A DNA stretch of 64,000 nt from Meridianimarinicoccus aquatilis. Lineage in GTDB: Bacteria; Pseudomonadota; Alphaproteobacteria; Rhodobacterales; Rhodobacteraceae. This document shows positions 39,967 to 48,962 of the stretch, piece by piece (position 1 is the stretch's first letter; each line of letters opens with the position of its first letter). A program made the translations under genes and the position numbers. A model generated the notes under the pieces. That model was given only the letters and a program-made list of their open reading frames with translations, was not told the origin of the DNA and ran no database searches. The stretch spans positions 1 to 64,000 of the forward strand of contig NZ_SMZO01000019.1 in assembly GCF_004358675.1 (NCBI RefSeq). Reading direction: 5' to 3'.

Positions 39967-40055
39967 CTCCACTCCCCGGCGGTTAAGATGTGCCAGAAAC
40001 CGTCTCTTATCCAATCACCCTAAACGGTCCCATTGGTGCTGACGTCAGACAGTCT

Positions 40056-40308
40056 TCAGGCTTTTGGATTGAGCATGCTAGCCTTGCAGTGCGGCTTTCC
40101 GCCTAAGACCGTTCCGTCCGGGAGCTTCGCAACCCAATCGTGCTGAGCAAGGATGGCCAATGCTTGGTCCATCGTTTGCTTGTATCGGGTCCTGTCAGGG
40201 CCATTTTGTAACATCCTATCCGTTGCGAAGCCACTGCCGGGTGTCAGATTGCTTTTGAGCCAGTCGGGACGCTTCTGGGCGTGACCGACCGCTTCACTAC
40301 CTAAGTCA
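40056..40308 (-). pseudogene. C-terminal gene fragment of unknown family
   Basis: An open frame on the minus strand, without a convincing start, ends at the TGA at 40056-40058. It reads RPDWLKSNLTPGSGFATD, then MDQALAILAQHDWVAKLPDG and a short basic end. The pattern ALAxLxxHxWxxxLPDGTV recalls C-termini of primase/helicase-like proteins (DUF3987 type) on mobile elements, but this is a weak impression. It sits between the IS3 remnant and the DUF2189 gene and is probably a relic of an integrated element. Confidence 0.35.
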
Positions 40309-40460
40309 AAGCCGCAGCGAAGGCTTAGCCGACATGCACCGCCTCTTGCCCGAATGCCCCACCTGCTACAAACTTACATGTGGAAGAGACGTGTCTGTTT
40401 GACCGTCGGGTCTGTGGTCAACGGATCAGGGAGTTGCCGTGCTTTTGGGAGGAGCGTGTC

Positions 40461-41255
40461 ATGACATCCAAGAACACATCATCGGAAAATCAGACGCCGC
40501 CGCAGGGCTTGCCCAAGGTCAATCAGGTCACTGCGGATGATATCAGGGCATCGCTCAAGGCGGGGTTTTCCGACTTTTTGGCGCGTCCGGTCATGAGCGG
40601 ATTCTTCGGCCTGTTCTATGCGGTCTTCGGGATCCTGCTGATTTTGTGCCTGGTCTGGCTCAGCAAGATCTGGATGATCATTCCGGCCCTTGTCGCCTTC
40701 CCGTTGGTGGCACCTTTTGCCGCTGCCGGGCTTTATGAAATTTCCCGCCGGTTGCAGACGGGAGAGAGTTTTGGCTGGCATGAAATTCTCACCGTTATGG
40801 TCAATCAACGCAAGCGCGAGATGGGCTGGATGGCCTTTGTCACCCTGTTCATCTTGTGGGTCTGGTTCTATCAGTTTCGCACCGTGCTGGTGATTGTCCT
40901 GATGGATTCATCCTTCTCGGATTTTGAAGGCTTCTTGAACGTCGTGTTCTTTACAGCGGAGGGCTGGACCTTCCTTGCTATTGGCACCTGCGTCGGCGCT
41001 TTGCTGTCTGCAGTCCTGTTCTCGGTGACCGTCATTGCCATGCCCATGCTGCTTGACCGGGAAATGGATTTCGTTTCCGCGATGCTCACCTCTATTGCCG
41101 TCGTTAAGAAAAGCCCCGTGGTCATGCTCGCTTGGGCGGCGATCATCTCGATCACCATGCTATTGTCGATGGCTCCGGCATTCATGGGCTTGATCTTAAC
41201 GCTACCGATCCTTGGCCATACCACATGGCATCTCTATCAGCGGGCAGTGGAGTGA
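40461..41255 (+). CDS. DUF2189 family integral membrane protein
   Basis: This protein of about 264 residues has six or so membrane segments, a hydrophilic N-terminus, and the DUF2189 pattern: LKAGFSDFLARPVMSGFFGLFY, FPLVAPFAAAGLYEISRRL, and a C-terminal LPILGHTTWHLYQRAVE. The family is common in proteobacteria, with unknown function. The ATG at 40461 has GGAGG about 10 bases upstream; an earlier ATG at 40380 is rejected. It appears intact although both flanks are decayed mobile DNA. Confidence 0.88.
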   Translation: MTSKNTSSENQTPPQGLPKVNQVTADDIRASLKAGFSDFLARPVMSGFFGLFYAVFGILLILCLVWLSKIWMIIPALVAFPLVAPFAAAGLYEISRRLQTGESFGWHEILTVMVNQRKREMGWMAFVTLFILWVWFYQFRTVLVIVLMDSSFSDFEGFLNVVFFTAEGWTFLAIGTCVGALLSAVLFSVTVIAMPMLLDREMDFVSAMLTSIAVVKKSPVVMLAWAAIISITMLLSMAPAFMGLILTLPILGHTTWHLYQRAVE

Positions 41256-41756
41256 AGTCGCGACCGAGCGGGCGGCGGATCCACGTTGAAGAACTTCAAA
41301 TCGAACGTCGCACCATTCCTGACCCCCTTGCGAGGGTTTTCGGTTACGCCTATGCGCAGCGCAGCGCAGAGCGGCGTCCTGTCCAAGCTGGGTTGCCAAT
41401 GGATACAGGGACGGCCCTGAGCGGACCTTGAGCAATGTGTCCAAATGCTTCGGTCGCAGCCCTCATTGTCGCCTTTCGCTGCGAAAGCACAATCGGCGTC
41501 TAAGCCAACTCACAGTTCGCTGACCTTTCTGCCGTTCTCTGCACCTGATTGTTTAATGCTGTACGCGCGGATGCTCCGACAGTTGGGCGGACAACCCAAA
41601 TTCGCCGAGAAAGCGACGTGCGAAACCCAATACAATGTAAGCCGACGGAGTTGATGTGCTGATACAAAAAATGACGGCACTAAATGGTCTCAGCGCGCGC
41701 TGCATTTGCCGCGCGCCCGAAGCATGCGATGGCGACCAAGACGGAGGCGTCGGGCC
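41256..41756. other. Non-coding or decayed stretch after the DUF2189 gene
   Basis: About 500 bp with no supportable gene. Short open frames on both strands have no recognisable motif. It leads into the aldolase remnant and is likely further decayed sequence. Confidence 0.45.
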
Positions 41757-42088
41757 TTAGCAACCGAAAACCGGCCTCAAGCGTCCGGATTGGTATCGTT
41801 TGGCCATGTCCGAGAGCGGAATGACCCAGATATTGACGCCATTCCAGCGCAGCCGGACCGATCAAACCGGTCGAAACAGACCGCCGACATGGCTTCCACG
41901 CCCGGTGCCAGGTATTTGCGCGGATCGAACTGACCATTGTCCTCTGCCGGCACCTTGCGGATCGTGCCAGTCAAAGCCATTCGCAGGTCTGTGTCGAAGT
42001 TGACCTTGCGCACCCCGTGCTTGATGCCCAGTTCGATCTCTTCCAAGGGCACACCCCAAGAGGGAACCATTCCCCCGCCATACCGATT
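41757..42088 (-). pseudogene. Fragment of a class II fructose-bisphosphate aldolase
   Basis: The minus strand reads YGGGMVPSWGVPLEEIELG, IKHGVRKVNFDTDLRMALTG and FDPRKYLAPGVEAM, which are the C-terminal third of a class II aldolase (compare the family's GVPxEEIxxGIKxGVRKVNIDTD). After GCAGMAS a frameshift occurs; the expected end DMAKRYQSGRLRPVFG is found in another frame and stops at 41757-41759. The N-terminal two thirds with the zinc site are absent. It lies directly next to an IS21 istA remnant. Confidence 0.85.
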
Positions 42089-42173
42089 AGATGACAATCC
42101 CGGAGCGAAATGGATCAAAGAACCGGTGGAATAGTCCCCAACGGCTGGTGTCTGGCAGGCGCCTTGGCGCGTG

Positions 42174-42452
42174 ACCGCATCGCAGCCGTTCAAAGACCCG
42201 CTTTGCGGTGTGCCGTTGCTTCTTCAGGCGGCCTTTGTCGTTCTCCAGTATCTGGTCGATGACCGGAACGAAGCGATCGAGCGTCGGTCGGACCGGCGGT
42301 TTCGACCGTCGATAGCCTGTTGGCACCGAGTGCTTCAGGAGCTTTGCAACCGTCTTGCGGTCAAATCAGAACGCCCGGGCCGCTTCGCTCTGGCTCATCC
42401 CTTCGATATGGCACGCCCGGCACGCCCGGTTGTAAAGTTCCACAGAATACAT
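42174..42452 (-). pseudogene. IS21-family istA N-terminal remnant
   Basis: From the ATG at 42452 the minus strand reads MYSVELYNRACRACHIEGM and SQSEAARAF, then an in-frame TGA, then FDRKTVAKLLKHSVPTGYRR and IDQILENDKGRLKKQRHTAK. This is the start of an IS21 IstA transposase (HTH and linker). The remainder, including the DDE domain and istB, is missing after about 90 residues. It seems to have been involved in breaking up the neighbouring aldolase sequence. Confidence 0.82.
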
Positions 42453-42805
42453 CTCCCGCCCTCAGCTCGCTCGCCTCGGGCCCAAGATGCGGGTTTTTCT
42501 CCGCGACGGTCAGATCACCCGACCGTTTCTGCTGTCCATTTTGCCTCCGGGATTCGCATCATGTGTGTCCGGCTTAAACCGTGCCATGGGCGGGCAAGCC
42601 TGTCTCCTTTTCTCTCCCCGCGACCCTTCAGATTGCGTCTCGTTCACGCCGAAAACTGCTGCGCCCGGTGGGTATGACGGTTGACAGAAGAACGCGGAAT
42701 TCCCGATCATGAGACGACTGAGGCTTTTCACGACACCGCACTGAACGCTTGGTTTTTGCCCCTGCAAGATCACGTCCCTTCGCCCTTAATCAACAGACAG
42801 GCATA
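42453..42805. other. Region upstream of the amidohydrolase gene
   Basis: About 350 bp with no gene I can support. It includes the upstream flank of the IS21 remnant and presumably the promoter of the amidohydrolase gene. Fragments of other elements may be present but none is recognisable. Confidence 0.45.
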
Positions 42806-44917
42806 ATGAAAATGCGCCGTTTCCTTTCAGTTCCCTTCAGCGTGATCGCGGTGTGTCTTGCGACGGCCACAGCCGCATCGGAAATCGCCAACCCTGCTGC
42901 CACGTTCTGCGCCCTGCAAGGCGGCGCTTACGCCATCGTGCAGAACGCTGAAGGCCAGCGGGGTATCTGCACCCTCACAGACGGGCGCGAGGTCGATGCC
43001 TGGGAGTATTTTCGAGAGCAACACACCGCCACCTCTCAAAGCGATGCGGGGGGTGTTCTGGCTGACCGTATCTGGACGGGAGGCCCAATCCTGACGATGG
43101 TTGATGGCGCCATGCGGGCCGAAGCCCTGGCAGAAAAAGACGGTGTGATCATCGGGGTCGGCGATGCGAAAGATGTCATGGCCTTGCAAGGCCCGGGCAC
43201 CAACGTCATCGACTTGGCTGGCCGCACGATGATCCCCGGATTTGTGGATGCCCATGGCCATGTCTTCATGATTGGCATTCAGGCGCTTTCGGCCAACCTG
43301 TTGCCCGCTCCCGATGGCACGGTCAACGACATCCCAACACTGCAACAAGTTCTACGCGATTTCGCCGCCGCCCAGCCAGAGCGCGTGGGGGCGGCGGGCT
43401 TGATCCTTGGTTTTGGGTATGACGATGCGCAACTTGCCGAACAGCGCCACCCGACACGAGACGAGCTTGACGCGGTCTCGACCGAAATCCCCGTCTATGC
43501 GGTGCACCAGTCCGGCCATCTGGGCGTCGCCAACTCAAAGGCGCTGGAACAAGCGGGCATCACGGCTGACACGCCGAACCCGGTGGGCGGTGTCATCCGC
43601 CGACGCCCGGCAAGCACAGAACCGAATGGCGTGCTCGAAGAAAATGCGGCGAATGTCGTGATCGGGCAATTGCTTGGCGGACTGGACGAGGTCGCCAACC
43701 GCGCGATTTTCCGGGCTGGCACCGAATTGATTGCCTCATTTGGCTACACAACCGCGCAAGAGGGGCGCTCTTTTCCAGTGACTGCCGACCTGATGCAAGC
43801 CGTTGCAACCGAAGAAGGGCTCGACATCGATGTGGTGACTTATCCGGACGTGCTGGTGGACCGCGACTATATCTTGGAAAATCAGTCGCGCGACTATACC
43901 GACCGCTTTCGCGTGGGCGGGGCAAAGCTGACCATAGATGGCTCGCCCCAAGGTTTTACCGCACTGCGCGACCGCCCGTATTACAAGCCGCCAGAAGGGG
44001 TTCGTTCCGACTACGCGGGGTATGCCTCCGCCACTAATGATCAGGTCTTTGACGCCGTGGACTGGGCGTTTGAAAACGATGTGCAAATCCTTGTGCATGC
44101 CAATGGCGAAGGGGCATCCGATATCCTGATCGGGGCAATTGATACAGCGACCCAAACCCACGGAGTGACAGACCGTCGCCCCGTTTTGATCCATGGGCAA
44201 TTCCTGCGCGAAGATCAGGTTGACGCCTACAATCGGTTGGATGTCTTTCCATCGCTGTTTCCCATGCACACGTTTTATTGGGGCGACTGGCACCGTGACC
44301 GCACTGTCGGACCTGCGGCCGCTGACAACATTTCGCCCACGGGGTGGGTGCGCCAGCGCGGTATGATGTTCTCAAGCCACCACGATGCGCCGGTGGCGTT
44401 TCCCGATTCCATGCGCATATTGGATGCCACCGTGACCCGCCGCTCGCGGTCGGGCGACATTATTGGCCCGGCGCAGCGCGTTGATGTGCTGACCGCGTTG
44501 AAATCCCTCACGATCTGGCCTGCCTACCAACATTTTGAAGAAGACCAAAAAGGCTCACTCGCACCCGGAAAGCTGGCCGACTTGGTTATTCTGTCCAAAG
44601 ACCCGACAGCGATAGACCCCGAGACACTCGACAGCATCAAAGTTCTGGAGACGATCAAGGAAGGCGACACGATCTATCGGGCGGGCATGCGCGACGGGCG
44701 ATTGAATTATCAGCCGCGCGGCGATGGGCGCGATCCCTATGCCGGATTCTTGCGCGCCTTCGCGGCATCCCACGAAATGCAGACCAGCCGCAGGTCGTTC
44801 ACGGCCCTGCCTGCGTCAGCCTACGCCAATGCACAGCATTCCGGTGCTTGCGTGGCGCGCACGCTGAGTGGCCTCATAACCGCGTCTCTCGTTGTGACAG
44901 ACTCAGGCACAGACTAG
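42806..44917 (+). CDS. Secreted DUF333-amidohydrolase (YtcJ-type) fusion
   Basis: The 703-residue product starts with a signal peptide (FLSVPFSVIAVCLATATAA). A DUF333 module follows (about 28-72: NPAATFC, GG, GICTLTDG, with C35 and C55), then an Amidohydro_3 (YtcJ-like) domain. In the latter MIPGFVDAHGHVF carries the metal-binding HGH (H150, H152). LVHANGEGASD, VLIHGQFL and SSHHDAPV are further metal or active-site segments, and GSLAPGKLADLVILSKDP closes the domain. YtcJ-type enzymes hydrolyse amide or imide bonds of mostly unknown substrates. The signal peptide suggests periplasmic action. Start ATG 42806; the longer frame to 42749 is not needed. Confidence 0.85.
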   Translation: MKMRRFLSVPFSVIAVCLATATAASEIANPAATFCALQGGAYAIVQNAEGQRGICTLTDGREVDAWEYFREQHTATSQSDAGGVLADRIWTGGPILTMVDGAMRAEALAEKDGVIIGVGDAKDVMALQGPGTNVIDLAGRTMIPGFVDAHGHVFMIGIQALSANLLPAPDGTVNDIPTLQQVLRDFAAAQPERVGAAGLILGFGYDDAQLAEQRHPTRDELDAVSTEIPVYAVHQSGHLGVANSKALEQAGITADTPNPVGGVIRRRPASTEPNGVLEENAANVVIGQLLGGLDEVANRAIFRAGTELIASFGYTTAQEGRSFPVTADLMQAVATEEGLDIDVVTYPDVLVDRDYILENQSRDYTDRFRVGGAKLTIDGSPQGFTALRDRPYYKPPEGVRSDYAGYASATNDQVFDAVDWAFENDVQILVHANGEGASDILIGAIDTATQTHGVTDRRPVLIHGQFLREDQVDAYNRLDVFPSLFPMHTFYWGDWHRDRTVGPAAADNISPTGWVRQRGMMFSSHHDAPVAFPDSMRILDATVTRRSRSGDIIGPAQRVDVLTALKSLTIWPAYQHFEEDQKGSLAPGKLADLVILSKDPTAIDPETLDSIKVLETIKEGDTIYRAGMRDGRLNYQPRGDGRDPYAGFLRAFAASHEMQTSRRSFTALPASAYANAQHSGACVARTLSGLITASLVVTDSGTD

Positions 44918-45180
44918 CCCGAACAGTGTGACAAAGCACAAAATTGGCTGGGGTGGGTCGCGCCCCAGCCAGCCAAGCCGAAACCTGTGTGCAGTCGGCC
45001 GAACGGGCCGCAAATGCGGCTGTTCACTCGGTGTTGCAACGGGGTGGCCGTTTCCGTCGCCGCATTTGCGCTGCATTGGCCACGGTCCGATCTCTTGCAG
45101 CCCCCCGCGTCACCTTGCGGCTGGACATTGACGCCCTGTCTGGCACACCTTGGTACACACATTCAGACGCGGAGCCTTCG

Positions 45181-45618
45181 ATGACACCCACGACCAAAGC
45201 CCCTTGGCACCATTGGCCCATCGCGGTCCTGACGCTGGCCTTTTATGCGCTGGCGGCGCTTGATTACTCGCTGAGCAAGCTCGGGGTGCAGGCCTATCTG
45301 GGGATGTTCCCGCCGGAAGTCGCGACACTTGTTGGCGGGCTGTCCGTGTGGGTCAGCGCGATCTGGGCGATTGGCGTCTGGGGCGGTTTGGCCGGGGCGT
45401 GGCTTTTGTGGAAGCGCAACCGCTGGTCCGTGCTTTTGCTGCTTGCTGGCGCGGCGTCGACCGTATTCCTCACCGTATGGATGAGCCTGTTCACCCGCCC
45501 TACGATTTTTGGCGCAGCAGGGTTTTCGGGGTTCTACCTGCTGGTCGGATCGGCAGCGATTGCTGTCTTGATCTATATCTATGCCCGTTGGGAACGTACC
45601 GAACTCAAACTGGGGTGA
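45181..45618 (+). CDS. Four-helix integral membrane protein
   Basis: This 145-residue protein has about four membrane segments: WPIAVLTLAFYALAALDY, LSVWVSAIWAIGVWGGLAG, LLLLAGAASTVFLTVW and GFYLLVGSAAIAVLIYIYA. It resembles small membrane proteins sometimes labelled sugar-transporter-like, with no established function. The start at 45181 is taken because the preceding 79 codons of the frame look non-coding. It is convergent with the possible GHH nuclease gene, 6 bp apart. Confidence 0.72.
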   Translation: MTPTTKAPWHHWPIAVLTLAFYALAALDYSLSKLGVQAYLGMFPPEVATLVGGLSVWVSAIWAIGVWGGLAGAWLLWKRNRWSVLLLLAGAASTVFLTVWMSLFTRPTIFGAAGFSGFYLLVGSAAIAVLIYIYARWERTELKLG

Positions 45619-45624
45619 GCGGCT

Positions 45625-46176
45625 TCAATACGGTTTGAAGCGAAAATTCGGCATGTGGCGTTGGCGCGGCGCGCGCCCGCTGCGCCGTGGCGCTGGGGCA
45701 GAGGCCATTGTGCCATGCTCGCCGGCGCGGATCATTGTGGTATCCTCAAGCCCTAATTCGTCGACAAAGTACGCGTCCAAGGCCTGTGTGACCGCGGCCT
45801 CGGACACCGGAAACTGGGTTGCAATGCTGCGTATGGCGGCTGCGCGCGCGTCGGCGTAACTCCATTGGTTGCCGACCTGCGACGCCGCCAGTTCAATCGG
45901 GTCAAACACAGCATGGGCCAGCCCGTGATTGCGAGACTTGCCGCCGTTATTGTCTGCGCTCAGAATGATCACCGGCGCAGCCGCCGTGGTATAGCCGCGC
46001 ACGTTGGGACACAGAAAGCCAGAAAGGTCGCCTTTGCCGCGCAGCCCCGAAGTGTAATAAAAACAGTGGTCGGGAATAATATGGTGCCCTGTCAGCGTGC
46101 CGTTATTGGCCAACACGCCCGTTGCCGCACCGTGTGATCCTTGATCGCCATAGGCGCAGATGTCGAATTCGGCCAT
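45625..46176 (-). CDS. Possible GHH-type HNH/EndoVII-fold nuclease
   Basis: This 183-residue protein contains TGHHIIPDHCFY (G30-H31-H32) and, further on, APVIILSADNNGGKSRNHG with NHGLAHAVFD (H84, H88). A GHH near the start of the fold plus a later (N)HG..H is the pattern of the GHH group of HNH/EndoVII nucleases found mostly as toxin domains of secretion systems. There is no signal peptide, no N-terminal delivery domain and no obvious immunity gene beside it. It follows livM by about 110 bp on the same strand. The C-terminus is basic and proline-rich. The nuclease call rests on motifs only. Confidence 0.5.
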   Translation of the reverse strand: MAEFDICAYGDQGSHGAATGVLANNGTLTGHHIIPDHCFYYTSGLRGKGDLSGFLCPNVRGYTTAAAPVIILSADNNGGKSRNHGLAHAVFDPIELAASQVGNQWSYADARAAAIRSIATQFPVSEAAVTQALDAYFVDELGLEDTTMIRAGEHGTMASAPAPRRSGRAPRQRHMPNFRFKPY

Positions 46177-46288
46177 ACCATCGTCCTCTTTTGGTCGCGA
46201 ACACTTGGCTCAGGCCGCGTTTGCCCAACCCTGACCTGCGCGCTCCGTTCGGTCAAGGACGGGGCACCCTGCCTTGTGCACAGCGCGC

Positions 46289-47587
46289 CTAGCGTTCGGG
46301 CATCAATCCACGCGGGCTGAACCGCAGCACCAGCAATAGCACCAGCCCCATGGTCAGCAGTCGCATCTGTGCCGCGCCGTCCAGCAAATGCCCCTTGAGC
46401 CAAGAGCCGTCTGGCATGGGGGCTGTGATCACGCCTAACAACCATTGACCCATCGGCTCGACCTGCACCCACAGGAACCAGATCAGCATCCCGCCCAGAA
46501 CCGCGCCGAAATTGTTGCCCGACCCGCCGACGATCACCATCACCCAGATCAGGAACGTATAGCGCAGGGGCTGATAGCTGGATGGGGTCAACTGGCCGTC
46601 CAGCGTGGTCATCATCGCCCCTGCCAAACCGCACACGGCAGAGCCAAGCACGAAGACCTGCAAATGCCGGGCGGTGATGTTCTTGCCCATGGCATTGGCG
46701 GCGACCTCGTTGTCGCGGATCGCCCGCATCATCCGCCCCCAAGGGGACCGCAGCGCCAGTTGCGCCAGCACCAGCACGATGATCAGCACGACAGCAAACA
46801 GAACCCCGTAGGCCGCTTTCACATAAAGCGTCGAGGCCAGGACCGGGTCCAGACCCAACCCATCGGCCCGCGCCACGAACTCCGCACTTTCTTGCAGATC
46901 AATCTCGTTCGGAACCGGGCGAGGCAGACCGTTGACGTTTTTGACGCCGCGGCTCAGCCAATCTTCATTCTTCAAAACGGCGATGACGATCTCGGAAATG
47001 CCCAGCGTCGCAATCGCCAGATAATCCGCCCGCAGCCCCAAGGCCGTTTTGCCAATCACCCACGCCGCACCTGCGGCAAGCAGCCCGCCCACAGGCCATG
47101 CGACCAGCACCGGCAACCCCATACCGCCCAGATACCCGGTCACCGCAGGATTAACCGCTTCTATGGCGCCAACGGCAGGGGCCATCACGGCCCGGTAAAT
47201 CAGAAATCCGCCAACCAGTATGCCGGTCATGGCCAGCGCCCTTGCCCTGCCACGGGGCATCCGCCGCCATGCTGTAATCGCGGCGAAAACCGTCGCGGCC
47301 CCAAACACCAATCCGGCCAAGGCGCGTCCGCCCCCAGCGGCCCAAGCCTCGCCCACGGGGGGCATCGACACGATCACAACCGCCAATCCGCCAAGCGCGA
47401 CAAAGCCCATGACCCCCACGTTGAACAGTCCGGCCAGCCCCCATTGAAGGTTCACGCCCAAGGCCATCAAGGCCGACACCAACCCCATGTTCAGAATCAG
47501 CAGGGCAGAGTTCCAGCCCTGCACAACCCCGGTGCCCACAATCAAAAGCGCCACAAGCGCAAACAGTCCCGCCTCGCGCCGCGTCAT
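46289..47587 (-). CDS. livM: Branched-chain amino acid type ABC permease LivM
   Basis: This 432-residue multi-pass permease matches LivM. It shows INMGLVSALMALGVNLQWGLAGLFNVG-type start segments, ADYLAIATLGISEIV, MRAIRDNEVAANAMGKN (the EAA-like coupling segment contacting the ATPase) and VIVGGSGNNFGAVLGG. It overlaps livH by 4 bp. It is the last transporter gene in an operon running livK-livG-livF-two unknown genes-livH-livM. It is slightly longer than usual because of extra loops in the first half. The substrate may be an amino acid, amide or urea. Confidence 0.94.
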   Translation of the reverse strand: MTRREAGLFALVALLIVGTGVVQGWNSALLILNMGLVSALMALGVNLQWGLAGLFNVGVMGFVALGGLAVVIVSMPPVGEAWAAGGGRALAGLVFGAATVFAAITAWRRMPRGRARALAMTGILVGGFLIYRAVMAPAVGAIEAVNPAVTGYLGGMGLPVLVAWPVGGLLAAGAAWVIGKTALGLRADYLAIATLGISEIVIAVLKNEDWLSRGVKNVNGLPRPVPNEIDLQESAEFVARADGLGLDPVLASTLYVKAAYGVLFAVVLIIVLVLAQLALRSPWGRMMRAIRDNEVAANAMGKNITARHLQVFVLGSAVCGLAGAMMTTLDGQLTPSSYQPLRYTFLIWVMVIVGGSGNNFGAVLGGMLIWFLWVQVEPMGQWLLGVITAPMPDGSWLKGHLLDGAAQMRLLTMGLVLLLVLRFSPRGLMPER

Positions 47588-48597
47588 GCCGAAGCCCCCT
47601 TATACAGTCCGGTTGGCTTGAATATCAGAACCACCACCAAGATCGCGAAACTCACCGCGAATTTGTAATCCGTGCCCAAAAGCTGCACCAACCCCGTCGG
47701 CTCAAGCCCTTCGGGCAGCAAATATCCAAGCACCCGCTTGAACGCATAGGTCACGCCGACCTCGGAAAAGGCGATGACAAACCCGCCGATGATCGCCCCC
47801 ACCGGGCTGCCAAGCCCGCCGACGATCGCCGCCGCGAAAATCGGCAGCAAAAGCTGGAAATAGGTGAACGGCTTGAACGACTTGTCCAACCCGTAAAGCA
47901 CACCGGCAATGGTCGCCAGCGCGGCCACAAGAACCCACGTGATCATCACCACCCGCTCGGGGTTGATGCCAGATAGCAACGCCAGATCTTCGTTGTCGGA
48001 ATAAGCCCGCATGGATTTTCCCGTGCGCGTGCGCTCCAGAAACCAGAACAGGGCCGCGACCACGATGATTGCTGTGACAACCGTAATCCCCTGCGTCGTG
48101 CGGATCGCCAGCCCCTCGTCCAGACCTGTCATCGTCTTGAATGTACGGGCGCTGATGATGAACCGTTCGCCATCGGCAAAGCGTTGATCGTCCACGCCAA
48201 TGATGAACCGGACCAACCCGTTCATCACGAACATCACCCCGACCGAGACGATCAGCAACATCACCGGCGCCACTTTCTTGGCCCTGTAGAACCGATATAT
48301 AAGCCGGTCGGTGCCAAGCAAAAGCAAGGCCGTGACTGCGATCCCGACCGGCAGGGCAAGCAGGGCAGTGGGCAATGGGCCAAGGCTTATCCCGGCGTTT
48401 TGCAGGCCCCATGTGGTGAAAATCGTGGCCATGGTGCCAAAGGCCATCGTGTCGCCATGGGCCATGTTGGTGAACCGCAAAATTGCAAAGATCAGCGTGA
48501 CGCCAAGCGCGCCAAGAGCCAGTTGCGCGCCATACGCGACGGCCGGCACGATCACGAAATTGGCCAACACCACCAAGGCGTTCAGGGCATCTATCAT
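47584..48597 (-). CDS. livH: Branched-chain amino acid type ABC permease LivH
   Basis: This 337-residue integral membrane protein matches LivH. FAILRFTNMAHGDTMAFG is the conserved LNFAHGD-like start, MRAYSDNEDLALLSGIN is the ATPase-contact loop, and AAAIVGGLGSPVGAIIGGFV is the typical GGxGSxxGA segment. It overlaps livM downstream and the small secreted-protein gene upstream by 4 bp each, so all are translationally coupled. Confidence 0.94.
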   Translation of the reverse strand: MIDALNALVVLANFVIVPAVAYGAQLALGALGVTLIFAILRFTNMAHGDTMAFGTMATIFTTWGLQNAGISLGPLPTALLALPVGIAVTALLLLGTDRLIYRFYRAKKVAPVMLLIVSVGVMFVMNGLVRFIIGVDDQRFADGERFIISARTFKTMTGLDEGLAIRTTQGITVVTAIIVVAALFWFLERTRTGKSMRAYSDNEDLALLSGINPERVVMITWVLVAALATIAGVLYGLDKSFKPFTYFQLLLPIFAAAIVGGLGSPVGAIIGGFVIAFSEVGVTYAFKRVLGYLLPEGLEPTGLVQLLGTDYKFAVSFAILVVVLIFKPTGLYKGASA

Positions 48598-48962
48598 TCG
48601 TCTTCCTCACAGATCCCGGTATAACTGATCATGGCAGGGCCATCGGTCAGATGCAGAGTGTAACGGGCGGTTTCATCGGGTCCGATGGTCAGCAATTGCA
48701 TGCTGGACTGGCTGCGTGCCACGACCACGCGCGAACCGCTCTGCGCGGTGCCAATCCGGCCGCGAATATCATCCACCGGGCCGCCAAGTCGCACATGACC
48801 GTCTTCTTCGCTGTCACGCACGTCCAGAACAAAGTCTGCTTCATCGCATTCCTCTGCTTCATAGCATTCCACAGTGAAATGGCAGGTCATATCCAAGGCG
48901 GCGGCCGTGTGCGGCAGCAGCAAGGCAAAAAGGCAAAACGCGATTATCCGGGGCGTCATCAC
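48594..48962 (-). CDS. Unknown secreted protein inside the liv operon (1)
   Basis: This 122-residue protein has a signal peptide (IIAFCLFALLLPHTAAA) and a mature acidic domain with cysteine pairs (TCHFTVEC, CYEAEEC, and C near the end). No family is recognised. It overlaps livH by 4 bp and the preceding small gene by 4 bp, so it is made together with the transporter. A periplasmic accessory to transport is possible, but nothing in the sequence shows it. Confidence 0.75.
   Translation of the reverse strand: MMTPRIIAFCLFALLLPHTAAALDMTCHFTVECYEAEECDEADFVLDVRDSEEDGHVRLGGPVDDIRGRIGTAQSGSRVVVARSQSSMQLLTIGPDETARYTLHLTDGPAMISYTGICEEDE

Noticed and set aside
46445-47668. Plus-strand frame of 407 codons opposite livM
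   Set aside because: The translation is rich in His, Gln, Arg and Pro, as expected for an antisense shadow of a membrane protein gene.
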